A DNA stretch of 27,494 nucleotides from an uncultured Prevotella sp. (GTDB taxonomy: Bacteria; Bacteroidota; Bacteroidia; Bacteroidales; Bacteroidaceae), in NCBI GenBank assembly GCA_934204655.1, contig CAKPZJ010000034.1, forward strand, positions 1-27,494, written 5' to 3'. Numbering within the stretch: position 1 is the first letter of the stretch; each line of letters opens with the position of its first letter. Made by a program: the position numbers and the translations under genes. Under the pieces are notes generated by a model. The model was not told the DNA's origin and searched no databases. It worked only from the letters and a program-made list of their open reading frames with translations. This document shows positions 1-6,520 of this stretch, piece after piece.

Positions 1-28
1 AAAGAGTAACTCAGAAAAATAAAAAATA

Positions 29-348
29 AAAAGGTAAAAAAGTAAAAGGCACTCCCTGTACGTTGGTGCTGGCCATGGCACTGGCCATTCACAGAATTAA
101 TTTCGCCACAGCCCTTCATCATTATGAGAAGAGCCCCCATATTTTTTACAGAACCGTTTTCTACACCCCAATGACAATCGTGGGAACTGAAGAGACCAAC
201 CTTTAGCTTTCTAATGACGGCTCCCAGCACGCTAATGACGGCTCCCAGCGTCGTAAAGGTCGGCCTACGCAAATAGGGTGATAATCCCCGTTATCCTGAA
301 GCGCCTTTCTCAAGCAGTGCTTTTTACCTTTTTACTTTTTTACCTTTT
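29..348. repeat. AT-rich inverted repeat pair
   Basis: A 19-base A/G-rich tract at 29-47 is the exact reverse complement of a T-rich tract at 330-348. The arms continue with imperfect matches, both bordered by AGTGC/GCACT on the inner side of the left arm and the outer-left side of the right arm. The arms are low complexity (runs of A or T broken by GG and single bases), so chance or slippage could explain part of the match. No coding sequence lies between them. Confidence 0.45.
211..249. repeat. Two direct copies of CTAATGACGGCTCCCAGC
   Basis: Identical 18-base units occur at 211-228 and 232-249, a period of 21 bases. They are enclosed by an imperfect 12-base inverted repeat (194-205 against 254-265, two mismatches that would be wobble pairs in RNA). 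The CTAATGAC core recurs in the palindromes at 23393-23433 and, in altered form, at 23439-23474. Confidence 0.6.
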
Positions 349-462
349 CTCTGCCCCCACATCTCAGCCCTCCGTTCTCACTTTAGAGGTCAAGAAGCCT
401 GGGATAGCTATGAGCCCTCCTTTGAAGGGGGACTTTTTGAGGACTCCTGAGTGCCCACAAAA

Positions 463-516
463 GAGCAGGCCCCACTCTGATGCTCTCCTTAACGGACATC
501 AGAGTGGGGCCTGCTT
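463..516 (-). terminator. Strong intrinsic terminator of the zinc-ribbon gene
   Basis: A perfect 18-bp inverted repeat (465-482 pairing with 497-514) encloses a 14-base loop. On the minus strand the stem is followed by TCTTTTGT. It lies about 18 bases past the stop codon of the minus-strand gene at 533-1642. The plus-strand 3' flank (TTGTTAG) is a poorer U-tract, so the main direction is minus. Confidence 0.85.
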
Positions 517-532
517 GTTAGTAGCGGGATGA

Positions 533-1642
533 TTACTGAAGTATCTTGGTCATATTAAATGAACTAATCTTCTGGTCAGCACCTACCTTGGCCTTGATGA
601 GGTACTTGGCGTGCTTCTCCTTGCTCGGGTCGGTACGCTCTATGTCCTGCGACGCCGAGAACTGGACTGTGTACTCGTACTGGTCATCGCCTACTTCCTT
701 CTTGTCTATCTTGAAGTCGTTATTAAGGTGCCAGTTCATGTTGGTGATATCGTCCTTGTAGATTTTCTTCATAAATGTGACCACATCCGACGGTGATGCG
801 TCGCTCTTGCCCAAGAATGAGTCGATAAAGGCAGCTACGGTGCTCTTCAAGCCGTCCTCGTTCTTGGTGTTGATGCTCTGGAAGAAATGGCGGAACAGCG
901 TTACGATGAAATCTTTCTCCTGTGGCTGCACCGTGGTGGCCTGAGCCGTCTTGAGCGCATCGTTGGCCTCATCCAAGTGCTCTCCGTTGGCATGCTCGTC
1001 TATATATGTCTGATAGGCCAGGGCCGTATTGGTCTTCTGAGCCGTGGCCCAGTCTATAGAATCTATCTTGTGCAGGGCTGTCTGCTGGTGTACACTCTGG
1101 GGGTGACTGTCCAGGTAAGCCTGGAGGGCAGCCTTAGACCCGCTGATGAGCGCGTCGCTCCACTCGGCGTCGGCCATACGCAGCTGTTCGAGGCGCGACT
1201 CGATAGAATCACGGTGTTCCTCGGGCGCGCTGCCGTAAGTATCCAGATAACTCTGCAGCACGGTGGGATCATCGCTGGTCATGGCGTAAGCATAAGCCTC
1301 CTGCTCCTTGTTGCCCTGGGTCTGGCTCCAGAAGAAGAGCCCTCCGCCCACAATGATGATGGCCGCTATGATAGACACGATAAGCGTGGTGTGACTTTTC
1401 TTGGGCTGCGGCTGCTGCTCGGCTGGCTGCTGCAGGGGCTGCCCTGCTGGCTGTGCCTGCACAGGGGCCTCGGCCTGCTGGGGCCGATGGCAATGAGGAC
1501 AGGCGGGCTGGTCGCTGAAGTAAGCCTCGCCACACTGGGGACAAATAACGATACGCCCTGCTATTTCAACGCCGCAGGAGGGGCACACGGGTGCTTTGTC
1601 ACTTACTGGGTGTCCGCACTCAGGACATTTGATGATTGCCAT
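533..1642 (-). CDS. Zinc-ribbon, single-pass membrane protein with C-terminal NTF2-like region
   Basis: This 369-residue protein has not been characterised as far as I can recognise. I see two N-terminal zinc ribbons: CPEC with CPSC (about residues 6-24) and CPQC with CPHC (about 34-52). A Q/P-rich linker follows, then one hydrophobic segment (about 81-101), then helical repeat-like stretches containing LQSYLDTYG, LQAYLDSHP and YQTYIDEHA, and a C-terminal alpha/beta domain that resembles NTF2-like folds. The ribbons should face the cytoplasm. The start is the ATG at 1642, because it puts MAIIKCPECG at the N-terminus and has AGAGAG just upstream; a frame extension of 33 codons lacks support. 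It follows the GH25 gene by 22 bases, so the two are probably co-transcribed. Confidence 0.75.
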   Translation of the reverse strand: MAIIKCPECGHPVSDKAPVCPSCGVEIAGRIVICPQCGEAYFSDQPACPHCHRPQQAEAPVQAQPAGQPLQQPAEQQPQPKKSHTTLIVSIIAAIIIVGGGLFFWSQTQGNKEQEAYAYAMTSDDPTVLQSYLDTYGSAPEEHRDSIESRLEQLRMADAEWSDALISGSKAALQAYLDSHPQSVHQQTALHKIDSIDWATAQKTNTALAYQTYIDEHANGEHLDEANDALKTAQATTVQPQEKDFIVTLFRHFFQSINTKNEDGLKSTVAAFIDSFLGKSDASPSDVVTFMKKIYKDDITNMNWHLNNDFKIDKKEVGDDQYEYTVQFSASQDIERTDPSKEKHAKYLIKAKVGADQKISSFNMTKILQ

Positions 1643-1664
1643 AATCTCTCTATTTATTATTATA

Positions 1665-2351
1665 TTATCGATGTCTGAAACGTATCTCGCGCAGCCGATG
1701 GTTGCCCATAAAGCGGCTCTTGTCCACATGCCCGTTAACACCGTCTATATGGCCCTTGCCGGTGTACTGCCACATGGTAATGTCGCGGCCATCCTGCAGC
1801 ACAGGCTCTCGGCGGGTGTACTGGGCTATCATAATCTTGTACTCGCCAAGCCGGTTCTGGAAGTTCTGGTCGTAGAAGTTGGCACCGGTATAGATAAGCG
1901 GCTTCTGATGGTAAGCACGCTCCACGAGCCTAAGGAACTTGAAGATGGAGTCAGCAAATTCCTCGGCGGGCAGGCCGCTACGGGTCTCGATGTCTATCAT
2001 GGGCAACAGGTCCTGGTCAGCAGGCCGGCACTGAGCCATAAAATTGCGCAGCTGCACCTCCTGGGGAATACGGGCACGGTAGAAGTGGTACGAGCCCACC
2101 TTGAGGCCGTACTGATGAGCCAGTTCTATGTTGCGCTTGTACTTGCTGTCTATGTTGTCGCCCCCCTCGGTGGCCTTGAGATACACGTAAGCCATCTTGG
2201 CGTTCTCGCCAATAGCCTCCCAGAACACATCGCCCTGATAGTGGCTCATATCTATACCGTGGATATGCGAACAGGTATCCTCGCACTCTACCTGGGCACT
2301 CGCTGTCAGACCCGAGAACAGGGCGAAGATGAATAATACGATACACTTCAT
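1665..2351 (-). CDS. Secreted GH25 family lysozyme (muramidase)
   Basis: This is a 228-residue glycoside hydrolase of family 25, which cleaves the MurNAc-GlcNAc beta-1,4 bond of peptidoglycan. A signal peptide ends near ASAQ (residue 20). Family motifs are in order: GIDMSHYQG (32-40, Asp34), YLKATEGG (57-64), GSYHFYR (86-92), the catalytic DIE (Asp120, Glu122), MWQYT (193-197) and VDKSRF (209-214). The length is normal for a single catalytic domain without binding modules. It has its own promoter, with the -7 element only five bases before the ATG. It could serve in wall remodelling or in attack on other bacteria; the sequence does not decide. Confidence 0.9.
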   Translation of the reverse strand: MKCIVLFIFALFSGLTASAQVECEDTCSHIHGIDMSHYQGDVFWEAIGENAKMAYVYLKATEGGDNIDSKYKRNIELAHQYGLKVGSYHFYRARIPQEVQLRNFMAQCRPADQDLLPMIDIETRSGLPAEEFADSIFKFLRLVERAYHQKPLIYTGANFYDQNFQNRLGEYKIMIAQYTRREPVLQDGRDITMWQYTGKGHIDGVNGHVDKSRFMGNHRLREIRFRHR

Positions 2352-2356
2352 AACTG

Positions 2357-2387
2357 CAAAGTTAGTGTAAGTCGGGATAAATACAAA
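2357..2387 (-). promoter_or_regulatory. Bacteroidetes-type promoter of the GH25 gene
   Basis: On the minus strand TTTG (2384-2387), 19 bases and TAACTTTG (2357-2364) match the known Bacteroidetes -33/-7 consensus exactly. Only five bases separate the -7 element from the ATG at 2351, implying a leaderless or nearly leaderless transcript. Confidence 0.75.
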
Positions 2388-2423
2388 ATAAATTTATTTA
2401 TTTTTTGCTGAAGACAGGCTGCG

Positions 2424-2456
2424 CCTCAGCCATTCAGGCGAACCTGAAGGCCGAGG
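2424..2456 (-). terminator. Hairpin after the DUF1460 gene, possible terminator
   Basis: CCTCAGCC-A-TTCAGG pairs with CCTGAA-GGC-C-GAGG around a CGAA loop (one bulge, one mismatch). It lies about 50 bases past the stop of the minus-strand gene ending at 2506. The T-rich run is on the plus-strand side (2465-2472) rather than immediately after the stem on the minus strand, so its use as a terminator is uncertain. Confidence 0.4.
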
Positions 2457-2505
2457 TTTGCATCGTTTTTTTCAGCATGGACATAGGCAGCACCGTGGTG
2501 CCCGC

Positions 2506-3366
2506 TCACTTCGCCTTCAGTCTCACCACCCTTATGCCGGTCTGCGTAGGATGCTGGCGCATGTAGGCCCGCAGTGTCAGGGGCTCCTCTACCACCCGTC
2601 CGTGTATCTGCGAGGCGTTGAGCAGATGCAGCCCGTCGGTGTGCCAGACAGCTATGCCGATGTGCGAGGTGTCGAGGCCGCGCTTGGAGGTAAGTATGGC
2701 TATGATGTCGCCACTATGGATAGTAGCGCGCATCAGGCGGCTGTTCAGTATCTTGTCCTTGGGAATATAGGGATAGCGGCGGCCCGTAAGCTGGCGCTCC
2801 GTGCGCGCTATCTGGCTCACCCAGTCGGCATGGCCACTGAGCATGGGATAGTACTGGGTATGGGTGGTCATATAGTTGACCGCCACCCGCTGTATGGCGG
2901 TAAAGGGCGGATTGGGGGCGCTTATCTCGCGCACGTAGCCCTTGGCCGTATTAGACTCTATCCACGACGTAAAGTAATGGAGCCGCCCCGGATAAGACAC
3001 TGCCCCACACTGATAGCGCAGCTGCTGCAGGTAATGGCAGAAACCGTCAAAGGTGTAGCAACCATGCGAGGCCGCGAGCGTAAGGGCGGTAACCGTCTCT
3101 ACATACGTGGTGCAGTCCAGCTGGCGCAGGTTGACCACCAGCCGCTCCGTGGCGTTCACCTCCAGGGTCTTGGCCACGTATGGGCGGCCCGTCAGCTGCC
3201 GGGCAAAAAATATCATCAGGTCGGTTCCCACCGGCTGTCGGCGGGCCTTGGCGAGCAGAGAGGTCACCGCGGTGCTGTCTTCACGGGTGTACTGCACCGT
3301 GGGGGCAGCCACAGCCCATAGGGCCATCAGTCCCACGGCAGAAATAAGGAGCATTAATCGTTTCAT
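2506..3366 (-). CDS. DUF1460 family protein (NlpC/P60-like amidase or peptidase), secreted
   Basis: A 286-residue protein that fits the DUF1460 family, whose fold is related to NlpC/P60 cysteine peptidases and is predicted to act on cell-wall peptides or amides. A signal peptide covers about residues 1-20. The likely nucleophile is Cys85 in LDCTTYVET, and the likely catalytic His is His235 in SHIGIAVW, with a polar residue in LLNASQ (about 248-253) as a candidate third member. Its start overlaps the upstream DUF4421 gene by four bases (ATGA arrangement), indicating translational coupling. The substrate has not been shown here; a wall role is inferred from the fold and the nearby GH25 gene. 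Confidence 0.85.
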   Translation of the reverse strand: MKRLMLLISAVGLMALWAVAAPTVQYTREDSTAVTSLLAKARRQPVGTDLMIFFARQLTGRPYVAKTLEVNATERLVVNLRQLDCTTYVETVTALTLAASHGCYTFDGFCHYLQQLRYQCGAVSYPGRLHYFTSWIESNTAKGYVREISAPNPPFTAIQRVAVNYMTTHTQYYPMLSGHADWVSQIARTERQLTGRRYPYIPKDKILNSRLMRATIHSGDIIAILTSKRGLDTSHIGIAVWHTDGLHLLNASQIHGRVVEEPLTLRAYMRQHPTQTGIRVVRLKAK

Positions 3367-4442
3367 CGTCTGTCAAAGTTTAGTCCTACGTAGATATTGA
3401 CGCTGCCGAAGGTGTTGTTCGTCGAGAACTGGCTCTTGCGGTAGTTGTATGAGTGGAAGATGGCATTGGCCCCGGCAAACCACCGGGTGTTATTCCACAC
3501 CACGCCGACGCGGGTGATGCCATCCATGTTGAACTTGTTAAGCGATATGCTGCGAAACCAGTTGCCCGAGTTGCGGCTGTCGCCCTCGGTAACCTTGTAG
3601 GCCAGCGCCAGCGAGAGCGAGGCGTCCAACAGCCAGTTGTGGGCAAACACCCAGTTGTAAGCGTAGCCTCCCGAGATAGAGTAGTCCGAGTATTTTACGC
3701 GAGAGAGCAATTGCTGCTGGGAGTCCATGCCGTCAAAGAACCCGTGGCCAGTATGGCGCTCCACAAGCTGACTCAGTTTCTGCCAGTCCATGTCCAGGCT
3801 GTGGCGCGTATAGCCTATGCCCGTAAGAAACGAGCCCGCGCTACGACGCTGTACGGTACTCTGGCTGTAGGCGGCAGGGTACGAGAACTTGCGGTGATTG
3901 AAGATATAGTACAGGTTGAAGCCCTTGATACTGGCCGAGATACCGTCAAAGGGCTGGTTCTTCAGACAGGACGTATTGATGTCCTCGCCCAGGTCTATGG
4001 AGCGTATCTTGTAGTCGTCGCCGGTCTTGCGGTAAAAGATGTCGACCCCTATCTGGTTAGAGTAGAGGCTCAGGTTGAGGTCCTGCTTGTGGTTGCTCTC
4101 GCGAAGATGCGATATATCGAACGTATAGCCCAAGAAAATCCAGCGCCAGCCAAAGTAAGGCCCTAACTTGACGCTCGGCTTGGGCGAGAAGACGAAGTCG
4201 TGTCCCTGACCACTACGCATGCGGTACACCTCGTAGGTATTGGTGTTCTGGGCCATCACCGCCAGGTTGTAGTGCTGCGGTTCCACATAAGCCGTGTCTA
4301 CCTGGCTAAACCCCTTGACAAAACTGTACAGGGCCGCCACTATCCCCCTGCGGCGGGGAACAGAGTCGGCCGTGGCCTGAGCCATCATGGCCGACACGTG
4401 GGCCATGAGCAGCAGTAGGATGGTAAGACTACGGTAGTTCAT
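3363..4442 (-). CDS. DUF4421 domain protein, probable outer-membrane beta-barrel
   Basis: A 359-residue protein that resembles DUF4421 proteins, a Bacteroidetes family of unknown function. It has a signal peptide (hydrophobic LTILLLLM, cleavage near MMAQ at about 22). The mature part shows alternating hydrophobic and polar residues with many aromatics, as in GPYFGWRWIFLGYTFDIS and GGYAYNWVF, and ends in VNIYVGLNFDRR, a barrel-like terminal strand. This suggests an outer-membrane beta-barrel, which is inference. It sits 23 bases after the oxidoreductase gene and overlaps the DUF1460 gene by four bases, so the three form one operon. Confidence 0.7.
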   Translation of the reverse strand: MNYRSLTILLLLMAHVSAMMAQATADSVPRRRGIVAALYSFVKGFSQVDTAYVEPQHYNLAVMAQNTNTYEVYRMRSGQGHDFVFSPKPSVKLGPYFGWRWIFLGYTFDISHLRESNHKQDLNLSLYSNQIGVDIFYRKTGDDYKIRSIDLGEDINTSCLKNQPFDGISASIKGFNLYYIFNHRKFSYPAAYSQSTVQRRSAGSFLTGIGYTRHSLDMDWQKLSQLVERHTGHGFFDGMDSQQQLLSRVKYSDYSISGGYAYNWVFAHNWLLDASLSLALAYKVTEGDSRNSGNWFRSISLNKFNMDGITRVGVVWNNTRWFAGANAIFHSYNYRKSQFSTNNTFGSVNIYVGLNFDRR

Positions 4443-4465
4443 AGATGGCTATTACGGTAGCGGGG

Positions 4466-5449
4466 TTACATCTTGCCCAGTATGCGGTCCATCACCCAGT
4501 TGGTGGGCGTGGCACTCACGCTGGTACAGGTACACACCCCGATGCCCTGCAGGTCCTCTATCACATTGCGGATGATGGGCAGCTGCACGTAAGGCGGGTT
4601 TTCGACCTCTATGTTGGTGGTTCCCTCTGACGTTACCAGCCGTATAGGGTCATAGTTGTACACCGAGAACGAGAGCATGCCCTTCTCGCCCACCACGTCG
4701 ATACAGTCTTCCTTGGCACTCTGGTGGCCCACGAAGCACCAAGAGCCACTGCCCACCAGGCCGCTCTCAAAGCGGAAGCAGGCACTGATGGTGTCCTCGG
4801 CGGCATAGAGATGGGCGCGGTTGGTGCAGTAACCGTGCGCCTTGACGATTACTCCAAAGAGATCCTGGATAAGGTCGAGCTGGTGGGGAGCCAAGTCGTA
4901 GAAGTAGCCACCACCAGAGATGTCGGGCTGCAGCCTCCAGGGCAAATCCTTCTGTGAAGTATAGTCGAGTTCACGAGGGGGGACAGAGAAGCGCAGCTGT
5001 ATATTGGTCACATTGCCGATAGTGCCACGGCCGATAATGTCGCGTACACGCTGGAAGTAAGGCAGGTACCTACGATAGTAAGCCACATAGCAGGGCACGC
5101 CCGTCTGGGCGCTGATACGGTTAATACGCACACAGTCGTCGTAACTGGCCGCCAGCGGTTTCTCGACATATACCGGCTTGCCGGCCCGCATGGCCATGAT
5201 GGCAAAGGTGGCATGGCTCGACGGGGGCGTAGCTATGTAGATGGCGTTGACATCGGCATCGTCTATGAGCTCTTGCGCGTCGGTGTACCACTTCCGTATA
5301 TGATGGCGCTCGGCATATAGGCGGGCCTTGGCCCCACTACGGCTCATCACGGCTTCAACGTGCGAGCCCTCGACCTCTGCAAAGGCCGGGCCAGACTTCT
5401 TCTCGGTCACCTCGCCGCATCCTATAAATCCCCAACTTATCTTCTTCAT
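4466..5449 (-). CDS. Gfo/Idh/MocA family NAD(P)-dependent oxidoreductase
   Basis: A 327-residue sugar or inositol dehydrogenase-like enzyme. The N-terminal Rossmann domain has GFIGCGEV (7-14), an IATPPSSHA stretch (72-80) and the family hallmark EKP (96-98). The C-terminal alpha/beta domain contains [14 protein letters not shown], where Asp and His are the usual catalytic-site residues. No signal peptide is seen, so it is cytoplasmic. The ATG at 5449 was chosen because AGAGAG precedes it directly; 13 further in-frame upstream codons fall into the promoter. The substrate cannot be read from the sequence. It is first in the minus-strand operon and is driven by one or both copies of a duplicated promoter. 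Confidence 0.85.
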   Translation of the reverse strand: MKKISWGFIGCGEVTEKKSGPAFAEVEGSHVEAVMSRSGAKARLYAERHHIRKWYTDAQELIDDADVNAIYIATPPSSHATFAIMAMRAGKPVYVEKPLAASYDDCVRINRISAQTGVPCYVAYYRRYLPYFQRVRDIIGRGTIGNVTNIQLRFSVPPRELDYTSQKDLPWRLQPDISGGGYFYDLAPHQLDLIQDLFGVIVKAHGYCTNRAHLYAAEDTISACFRFESGLVGSGSWCFVGHQSAKEDCIDVVGEKGMLSFSVYNYDPIRLVTSEGTTNIEVENPPYVQLPIIRNVIEDLQGIGVCTCTSVSATPTNWVMDRILGKM

Positions 5450-5474
5450 CTCTCTGTCTGCAATTATCTTTGTG

Positions 5475-5505
5475 CAAAGGTAACGCAAACCGAAGACAAT
5501 GCAAA
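5475..5505 (-). promoter_or_regulatory. Proximal promoter of the oxidoreductase operon
   Basis: On the minus strand TTTG (5502-5505), a 19-base spacer and TACCTTTG (5475-5482) match the Bacteroidetes consensus. The -7 element ends 25 bases before the ATG at 5449, leaving room for a short leader with the AGAGAG site. Confidence 0.75.
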
Positions 5506-5558
5506 GGAAAAACGCCAGTTTTTACCGTTGGCATTGTTGAGGTGACGCCCACCTTCTC

Positions 5559-5589
5559 CAAAGGTAACGCAAACCGAAGACAATGCAAA
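5559..5589 (-). promoter_or_regulatory. Distal duplicate promoter of the oxidoreductase operon
   Basis: The second copy of the cassette carries the same minus-strand TTTG (5586-5589), 19 bases and TACCTTTG (5559-5566). It would start transcription about 84 bases upstream of the proximal promoter. Confidence 0.65.
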
Positions 5590-5631
5590 GGAAAAACGCC
5601 AGTTTTTGCCGCTGGCATTGTTGAGGTGACG

Positions 5632-5654
5632 CCCACCCCACCCCTCACGGCCCC
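5632..5654 (-). other. Putative G-quadruplex motif (minus strand)
   Basis: The plus strand has four C-runs (CCC, CCCC, CCCC, CCCC) separated by A, A and a six-base spacer. The minus strand therefore reads as four G-runs of at least three with loops of 6, 1 and 1, fitting the classic G3+N1-7 pattern. It touches the distal end of the duplicated promoter cassette. Confidence 0.5.
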
Positions 5655-5860
5655 AGCCGGCCTGGCGAGGGCTGCGCGCTGCGTCCGAAGACTGGAGATG
5701 TACATACCTAAGTTGCAGACCGCCATCCGGTGCTGCCGAACCGCCATCCGCAGACTTGGTATGCCAAGCGGAGCCTGTCAGGGGCAGTTACATCGCCCTC
5801 GCGCAGCTCTTAATCTGCCGCCATGGGCAAAAAAATGGGGACAAGGGACTGACATGCCCA

Positions 5861-5878
5861 TAATTTTGCGTAATTTTG
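5861..5878 (+). promoter_or_regulatory. Tandem -7 elements upstream of engB
   Basis: Two TAATTTTG elements occur ten bases apart (5861-5868 and 5871-5878), the nearer one 20 bases before the engB ATG. No TTTG stands at the usual -33 distance for either, so the -33 part is weak or absent. Confidence 0.55.
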
Positions 5879-5898
5879 TAAGCAAAAATATAGGAATA

Positions 5899-6513
5899 AT
5901 GGAAATCAAGAACGCTCAGTTTGTAATATCTGCCCCCACGACAGACAAGTGCCCGCAAGACAACAAGCCCGAATATGCCTTTATAGGGCGCAGTAACGTG
6001 GGCAAATCGAGCCTTATCAACATGCTATGTAACCACAAGGGACTGGCCAAGACCAGTGCCACGCCCGGCAAGACGCTGCTCATAAACCACTTCATCATCA
6101 ATGGCGAGTGGTACCTGGTAGACCTGCCTGGATATGGTTACGCCAAGCGCTCCAAGTCGGTCCAGGACCAGCTGCAGCGCATGATTAGCAGCTACATACT
6201 GCAGCGCGAGCAGCTGGTCAACGTCTTTGTGCTGGTAGACATACGCCACAGCCAGCAGAAGATAGACCGCGAGTTTGTAGACTGGCTCGGCATGAGTGGC
6301 GTACCGTTCAGCATCGTGTTCACCAAGGCCGATAAGTTAGGGCCGGTCAAGGCCAGACAGAACGCGCAGGCCTGGATGGACGCGCTGAGGGACACGTGGG
6401 AGACGCTGCCCCCTTACTTCATTACCAGCAGCGAGAAGCACACTGGCCGCGAGGAGCTGCTCGACTACATAGCATCTATCAACCAGCAGTTAAACGACGA
6501 GGAGGGCCGGTAA
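5899..6513 (+). CDS. engB: Ribosome biogenesis GTPase EngB (YihA/YsxC)
   Basis: A 204-residue GTPase of the EngB family, which acts in assembly of the large ribosomal subunit. G motifs are in order: G1 GRSNVGKSS (30-38), G2 SATPGKT (53-59), G3 DLPGYG (75-80), G4 FTKADK and G5 TSS near the C-terminal third. The length matches the family. The frame is open far upstream, but the ATG at 5899 gives the normal EngB N-terminus, has AGGAATA just upstream, and follows the TAATTTTG elements at the proper distance. The uup-like gene starts seven bases after its stop, so they are probably one operon. Confidence 0.95.
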   Translation: MEIKNAQFVISAPTTDKCPQDNKPEYAFIGRSNVGKSSLINMLCNHKGLAKTSATPGKTLLINHFIINGEWYLVDLPGYGYAKRSKSVQDQLQRMISSYILQREQLVNVFVLVDIRHSQQKIDREFVDWLGMSGVPFSIVFTKADKLGPVKARQNAQAWMDALRDTWETLPPYFITSSEKHTGREELLDYIASINQQLNDEEGR

Positions 6514-6520
6514 GCACATC

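Larger units (their letters stand above)
1..532. other. Intergenic region with short repeats and no convincing gene
   Basis: No open frame here has a recognisable protein. An 84-codon plus-strand frame at 278-532 begins in a low-complexity T-rich tract and ends across the terminator hairpin, so I treat it as chance. The region holds an inverted pair of AT-rich tracts (29-47 and 330-348), two direct copies of an 18-base unit (211-228 and 232-249), a weak plus-strand hairpin followed by five T (416-438), and the strong terminator at 463-516. It may be the tail of an intergenic region belonging to a gene left of the window. Confidence 0.6.
5475..5637. repeat. Tandem duplication of a 79-bp promoter-containing unit
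   Basis: Copies at 5475-5553 and 5559-5637 differ at only two positions by eye (TTTTTACCGTTGG against TTTTTGCCGCTGG), with period 84. Each copy holds a complete minus-strand -33/-7 promoter and a small GCCAG/CTGGC hairpin. Because both copies are near identical, the duplication is either recent or kept alike by selection or recombination. Confidence 0.9.
5450..5898. other. Divergent intergenic region between the oxidoreductase and engB
   Basis: This 449-base stretch has no gene I can support, although an open frame runs through it into engB. It contains the tandem promoter cassette (5475-5637), a C-rich tract (5632-5654), a small hairpin CTTGG-TATG-CCAAG (5754-5767), a repeated ACCGCCATCCG (around 5720 and 5740) and the engB promoter candidates (5861-5878). 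The part from about 5640 to 5840 otherwise shows nothing recognisable. Confidence 0.7.

Noticed and set aside
278..532. 84-codon frame in the left intergenic region
   Set aside because: It is built from a T-rich repeat and the arms of the terminator hairpin.
887..1678. Long plus-strand open frame of 263 codons opposite the zinc-ribbon gene
   Set aside because: It is antisense to a gene with clear zinc-ribbon motifs and a terminator, and its translation shows no domain.
1596..2336. Plus-strand frame of 246 codons opposite the GH25 gene
   Set aside because: The minus-strand frame has all GH25 motifs; this one is a codon-bias shadow.
2458..3321. Plus-strand frame of 287 codons opposite the DUF1460 gene
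   Set aside because: The translation is His/Arg/Gly-rich with no recognisable fold, and the opposite strand has the signal peptide and catalytic Cys.
5475..5637. Reading the two 79-base units as a CRISPR array
   Set aside because: There are only two near-identical tandem units with a five-base gap, no spacer-length unique sequence and no cas genes.
5470..5898. N-terminal extension of EngB by 143 codons
   Set aside because: It translates the promoter repeats and gives duplicated peptides unlike any EngB; the ATG at 5899 has a normal upstream site.
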